A stretch of 64,000 nt of DNA from the NCBI RefSeq assembly GCF_003206615.1, contig NZ_PZJW01000002.1, positions 124,001 through 188,000 of the forward strand, written 5' to 3'. Made by a program: the position numbers and the translations under genes. This DNA comes from Salinicola acroporae. Lineage in GTDB: Bacteria; Pseudomonadota; Gammaproteobacteria; Pseudomonadales; Halomonadaceae. Numbering within the stretch: the first letter of the stretch is position 1; every line of letters begins with the position of its first letter. Below the pieces are notes generated by a model that was given only the letters and a program-made list of their open reading frames with translations, made no database searches and was not told the DNA's origin. Below are positions 59,987 to 64,000 of the stretch, piece after piece.

Positions 59987-60778
59987 ATGAACATTCCACG
60001 CAAGACGCCCGACGAGATCGAAAAAATGCGCGAAGCCGGCCGCCAGGCCGCCGCAGTATTCGAGATGATCATCCCGCACGTGCAGGTCGGCGTCTCCACC
60101 GGCGAACTCGACCGCCTGTGTCACGACTTCATCGTCAAGGAACTGGGTTCCACCCCGGCCCCCCTGGACTATCATGGCTTCCCCAAGTCGATCTGTACCT
60201 CGATCAATCATGTCGTCTGCCATGGCATTCCCGACTTCGACAAGAAGCTCAAGAGTGGCGACATCATGAACATCGACATTACCGTGAAGACCGCCGACGG
60301 CTACCACGGCGACAGCAGCATGATGTTCGTGCTCGGCGACACCATCCAAGGGGAGCGCCTGAGCCGGGTCACCCAGGAGAGCCTGTATAAAGGTATCGCC
60401 GAAGTGAAACCGGGCGCCAGGCTGTCGACCATCGCCCGGGTAATCCAGAACCACGCCGAAAAGGCTGGCTACTCCGTGGTCCGGGATTTCTGCGGTCACG
60501 GTATCGGCGCAGGCTTCCACGAGGAGCCACAGGTCCTGCATTATGACGGCTACGCACCGGAAGCCGATGCCGAACTCGCCGAGGGCATGTGCCTGACCAT
60601 AGAGCCGATGCTCAACGCCGGTGGCTACCGCACCAAGGTGCTGAAGGACGGATGGACGGCAGTGACCAAGGACAAGAGCCTGTCGGCGCAGTGGGAACAC
60701 ACCCTGCTGGTCACCGCTTCCGGCGTGGAGGTCCTGACGGCCCGCTCCGACGAAGACTTCGGCTTCCTGACGGACTGA
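59987..60778 (+). CDS. map: Methionine aminopeptidase, type I
   Basis: MAP removes the initiator Met from nascent proteins, including the Met before Thr1 of HslV. The 263-residue protein has the pita-bread fold ligands: NIDITVKTADGYHGDSS (two Asp), GHGIGAGFHEEP (His), TIEPM (Glu) and WEHTLLVT (Glu region), plus HVVCHGIPD. The ATG at 59987 is the conserved start (MNIPRKTPDEIEKMREAG); a TTG four codons upstream is possible. It is divergent from rpsB and is followed by glnD after 42 bp. Confidence 0.97.
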   Translation: MNIPRKTPDEIEKMREAGRQAAAVFEMIIPHVQVGVSTGELDRLCHDFIVKELGSTPAPLDYHGFPKSICTSINHVVCHGIPDFDKKLKSGDIMNIDITVKTADGYHGDSSMMFVLGDTIQGERLSRVTQESLYKGIAEVKPGARLSTIARVIQNHAEKAGYSVVRDFCGHGIGAGFHEEPQVLHYDGYAPEADAELAEGMCLTIEPMLNAGGYRTKVLKDGWTAVTKDKSLSAQWEHTLLVTASGVEVLTARSDEDFGFLTD

Positions 60779-60820
60779 TCGTCGCCTGCCTGCCGCCCCG
60801 CCTCCGGAGACGCCCGTCGC

Positions 60821-63496
60821 ATGCTGCTGCATCACTACCGCTTTCAACCCGACGAGACACTATTCGATGCAGCGGCCTTCCGTGAGGCGCTGGCACGTGA
60901 CTCCCAACCCGTCGCGCTGTTCAAGCTGGCGCTGAAGACGATCCGCGAGCGCCTCGATGACCGTTTTCGCGCTGGTGCCGATGTCCGCGACCTGGTGTAC
61001 GGCCGCGCCTGGTGCCTGGACCGGTTGCTCGAGATCGCCTGGGAGCGGTTCGAATGGCCGGACGACAACGTCGCCCTGCTGGCGGTCGGCGGCTACGGTC
61101 GCGGAGAGCTGCACCCCTACTCCGATATCGACCTGCTGCTGCTGCTCGGCACGGACGACGATACGCCCTATCGCGAGTCACTGACCGGATTCATTACCCT
61201 GCTGTGGGATATCGGCCTCGAGGTCGGCCAGAGCGTGCGTTCGCTCAATGACTGCGAACGGGAAGCCCGAAGCGACATCACGGTCATCACCAACCTGCTG
61301 GAGACCCGCACCCTGGCGGGCCCGGAAGCGCTGCGCAGCGCCATGCGGGAGCGCCTTTCCACCCGCCACATGTGGTCGTCGGCAGCGTTCTTCGAGGGCA
61401 AGTGGCAGGAGCAGATCGCCCGTCACTACAAGCACAACAACTCCGAGTACCACCTCGAGCCCAACCTCAAGAGCGCGCCGGGTGGCCTGCGCGACATTCA
61501 GATGATCGGCTGGGTGGCCAAGCGCCATTTCGGCCCGCTGCGTTACGAAGATGTCGTCGCGCAAGGCTTCATGAACGATGCCGAGCTGCGGATCCTGAGC
61601 CAGGGCCAGGCGTTCCTGTGGCAGGTGCGCTACGCCCTGCACATGATCGCCGGACGCGCCGAGGATCGCATGTTGTTCGACCACCAGCGCGCCCTGGCCA
61701 AGCTGTTCGGCTACACCGATACCCCGCAGCGACTGGCCGTCGAGCAGTTCATGAAGGCCTACTACCGCCACGTCACCGCCCTGGCTGGACTGAACGACAT
61801 GCTGCTGCAGCATTTCGACGAAGTGATTCTCCACGCCGGCGAGGCACTCGAGGCCAAGCCGATCAACGCGCGCTTCGAAAGCCGGGGCGGCTATATCCAG
61901 CTCCGCCACCCCAACGTCTTCCTGCGGCGCCCCGGCGCGCTGCTGGAACTGTTTCTGCTGATGGCCCAGCATCCGGAAATCGAGGGCGTCCGGGCCGATA
62001 CCATCCGTCAGATTCGCGACCATCGTCACTTGATCGACGATGCTTTCCGCGATGACCTGCGCCACCAGAGCCTGTTCATGGAACTGCTGCGCAGCGGCGG
62101 CGACGTCCCCACCCAGCTCACTCGCATGAATCGATACGGGGTACTGGGCAAGTATCTGCCTGAATTCGGCGAGGCCGTCGGCCTGATGCAGCACGACCTT
62201 TTCCACATCTATACCGTCGACGCCCACACCCTGCGCCTGCTCAGTTTCCTGCAGCGTTTTCGCGAGGAGCGGGACACCGACGAATATACCGTCGCCATCG
62301 ATGTGATCCAGAAGCTGCCCAAGCTCGAGCTGCTATGGATTGCCGGCCTCTATCACGACATCGGCAAGGGCCGCGGGGGCGATCACTCGGAGCTCGGCGC
62401 CATCGATGCCGCCGAGTTCTGCCGCCGCCACGCCTTGTCGGGCTGGGACACGCAACTGGTGGCCTGGCTGGTGGAACACCACCTGCTAATGTCGAAGACC
62501 GCACAGAAACGCGACATTTCCGATCCGGACGTAATCCACGCCTTCGCACGTACCGTGCGTGACGAGACCCATCTCGACTATCTCTACGTGCTCACCGTCG
62601 CTGATATCAGCGCCACCAACCCGACGTTATGGAACGGCTGGCGCGCCTCGCTGATGCGCCAGCTCTACACCGAGACACGCCGGGTGCTGCGTCGAGGGCT
62701 CGACAACACCGTCGATCGGCAAGGCTGGGTCAGCGAGACCCGAGAGGAGGCGCTGGGACTGCTGCGCACCATCGGCGCCGACGTGACCCGTGTCGCAGCA
62801 CTCTGGCAGACCTTCGGCGAGGACTATTTCCTGCAGTACACGCCCAGCGAGATCGTCTGGCAGACCCAAGGCATTCTCGCCCACCATGACGATCACCTGC
62901 CACTGGTCCTGGTCAGCGCCCCCAGCGAGGACATGACCGAGGGCGGCACCAAGCTGTTCATTCATACGCGCTCGGCCGACGACCTGTTCGCCGCAACGGC
63001 GGCCGCCATCGAACAGTTGGGCCTGTCGATCCACGACGCCCGTATCGCCACCTCGAGCGACGACTGGACGCTCAACACCTTCATCCTGCTGGACGACGAC
63101 GACGACGCCATCCGCGACGCTGCGCGGCTGGAGACGATCCGCCGGCACCTGGTCGAGGAGCTCGACGATCCCGACGACTATCCGCAGATCGTCAGCCGAC
63201 ATACGCCCCGGCAGCTAAAACACTTCCGGGTGCCGGTCGAAGTGATCATCGAGCAGGATCCCGCCAACGCGCGCACGTCGCTGGAGCTGATCGCCCCCGA
63301 CCGCCCGGGACTGCTGGCTCGGGTCGGCCGCATCTTCATGGAGCAGAACATCGCGCTGTCGACGGCCAAGATCGCCACTCTCGGCGAGCGGGTCGAGGAC
63401 GTGTTCTTCATTACCGACAAGCACGGCCGGCCGCTGACCGACCCCGAGGCCCAGGCACGACTGCGCGAGCGTCTCTACGAAGTCCTGGACGTGTAG
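60821..63496 (+). CDS. glnD: GlnD, bifunctional PII uridylyltransferase/uridylyl-removing enzyme
   Basis: GlnD senses glutamine and adds or removes UMP on PII proteins, setting nitrogen control. The 891-residue protein has the nucleotidyltransferase motif GGYGRGELHPYSDIDLLL near residue 90, a helical linker, and an HD domain for uridylyl removal (YHDIGKGRGGDHSELGA near 512, WLVEHHLLMSK). Two C-terminal ACT domains bind glutamine (LFIHTRSADDLFAATAAAIEQLG; LELIAPDRPGLLARVGRIF). Length is normal. It lies 42 bp after map. Confidence 0.97.
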   Translation: MLLHHYRFQPDETLFDAAAFREALARDSQPVALFKLALKTIRERLDDRFRAGADVRDLVYGRAWCLDRLLEIAWERFEWPDDNVALLAVGGYGRGELHPYSDIDLLLLLGTDDDTPYRESLTGFITLLWDIGLEVGQSVRSLNDCEREARSDITVITNLLETRTLAGPEALRSAMRERLSTRHMWSSAAFFEGKWQEQIARHYKHNNSEYHLEPNLKSAPGGLRDIQMIGWVAKRHFGPLRYEDVVAQGFMNDAELRILSQGQAFLWQVRYALHMIAGRAEDRMLFDHQRALAKLFGYTDTPQRLAVEQFMKAYYRHVTALAGLNDMLLQHFDEVILHAGEALEAKPINARFESRGGYIQLRHPNVFLRRPGALLELFLLMAQHPEIEGVRADTIRQIRDHRHLIDDAFRDDLRHQSLFMELLRSGGDVPTQLTRMNRYGVLGKYLPEFGEAVGLMQHDLFHIYTVDAHTLRLLSFLQRFREERDTDEYTVAIDVIQKLPKLELLWIAGLYHDIGKGRGGDHSELGAIDAAEFCRRHALSGWDTQLVAWLVEHHLLMSKTAQKRDISDPDVIHAFARTVRDETHLDYLYVLTVADISATNPTLWNGWRASLMRQLYTETRRVLRRGLDNTVDRQGWVSETREEALGLLRTIGADVTRVAALWQTFGEDYFLQYTPSEIVWQTQGILAHHDDHLPLVLVSAPSEDMTEGGTKLFIHTRSADDLFAATAAAIEQLGLSIHDARIATSSDDWTLNTFILLDDDDDAIRDAARLETIRRHLVEELDDPDDYPQIVSRHTPRQLKHFRVPVEVIIEQDPANARTSLELIAPDRPGLLARVGRIFMEQNIALSTAKIATLGERVEDVFFITDKHGRPLTDPEAQARLRERLYEVLDV

Positions 63497-63523
63497 CGTC
63501 CGGCTCGCCGGCGCCAGGCCGCC

Positions 63524-63931
63524 TTAATCGACCGATGCGGGGTTGGCTTTCAGCCATGCCCGCATCTGTTCTATCTCGGCCTGCTGGGCCTCGATGATCT
63601 TCTGGGCCAGCGCTCGCATTTCCGGATCCTTGCCATAGGCAAGCTCGACCTTGGCCATCGCGACTGCCCCCAGGTGGTGGGCCAGCATGCCGCGGGCAAA
63701 GTCGACATCCGGATCGCCGCTGTTCGCCAGCTCCATGTCGTGCTGCATGCGGGTCGCCGCCTCACGATAGCCATCGCTAGCACCGCTGGCCCCGCTGGAT
63801 TGGACGGGCGCTTCAGAACGGGCCCGATGATCGCCATGGCCATCGCTCTGCGACTGGGCCAGGCCACTGACGGCGAAAACCAGCGAGCCGGCGGCTACGA
63901 TACCGATCAACCAGCGCTTCGAAATCATCAT
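63524..63931 (-). CDS. DUF305 family periplasmic protein
   Basis: The 135-residue precursor has a signal peptide (cleavage near residue 25, GLA). A His/Ser-rich linker (SDGHGDHRARSE) is followed by a DUF305 ferritin-like helical domain with the typical His and Met residues (MQHDMELANSGDPDVDFARGMLAHHLGAVAMAKVELAYGKDPEM). Relatives are found in metal-handling loci, particularly copper, but the role is not established. GGAG lies 9 bases before the ATG at 63931; the next codon is also ATG. It converges on glnD with a 27-bp gap. Confidence 0.85.
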   Translation of the reverse strand: MMISKRWLIGIVAAGSLVFAVSGLAQSQSDGHGDHRARSEAPVQSSGASGASDGYREAATRMQHDMELANSGDPDVDFARGMLAHHLGAVAMAKVELAYGKDPEMRALAQKIIEAQQAEIEQMRAWLKANPASVD

Positions 63932-64000
63932 ACGTTGTTTCTCCCCAGGAAAAGCCCGACGCTAGCACCCTGGCGTTACCCATAGGTCAAGCGCGATCCG

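Overview
The window is a gene-dense, GC-rich stretch of a gammaproteobacterial chromosome. Gene content, gene order and acidic protein composition point to the Halomonadaceae (Halomonas, Chromohalobacter and relatives). That placement is an inference from family knowledge; no rRNA gene is present to confirm it. I recognise 56 protein genes (the first cut by the window edge), one candidate leader peptide, no tRNA or rRNA, no CRISPR array and no insertion sequence.

Region 1 (1-22788) resembles the Pseudomonas order. It holds the type IV pilus genes pilM-N-O-P-Q (minus strand), divergent mrcA (penicillin-binding protein 1A), a DUF481 outer-membrane protein, maeB, rpmE, priA, argS, an FtsN-like SPOR protein, hslV-hslU, a DUF971 gene, the ubiquinone genes ubiE-ubiJ-ubiB, hisE and tatA-B-C. 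Three heptamer arrays, (CTCGAAG)n, sit just after the stop codons of priA, hslU and ubiB.

Region 2 (22962-38427) carries hemB and ppk1, then an accessory-looking stretch: a Tat-exported PhoX-type phosphatase, a DAHP synthase with a probable aromatic-amino-acid attenuator, and an ECF sigma factor with its RskA-type anti-sigma factor. It continues with folM-fre-ubiD, rho, a divergent thioredoxin-like gene and ppx. The ubiD-rho-trx-ppx block is inverted relative to hemB-ppk1 compared with the Pseudomonas order as I remember it.

Region 3 (38441-63931) is the conserved envelope and translation cluster on the minus strand: tilS, accA, dnaE, rnhB, lpxB, lpxA, fabZ, lpxD, skp, bamA, rseP, dxr, cdsA, uppS, frr, pyrH, tsf, rpsB. 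Divergent map and glnD and a small DUF305 protein follow. This cluster couples lipid A and phospholipid synthesis, undecaprenyl and isoprenoid supply, outer-membrane protein assembly and sigma-E signalling with translation factors.

No large unknown system is visible. The most interesting signals are regulatory or repeat-like: the 41-residue leader peptide rich in Phe, Tyr and Trp upstream of the DAHP synthase; the composite heptamer elements; a second dispersed element of about 118 bp; a pair of mutually exclusive hairpins between lpxD and fabZ; and a thioredoxin-like protein at the trxA locus that lacks residues typical of classical thioredoxin.
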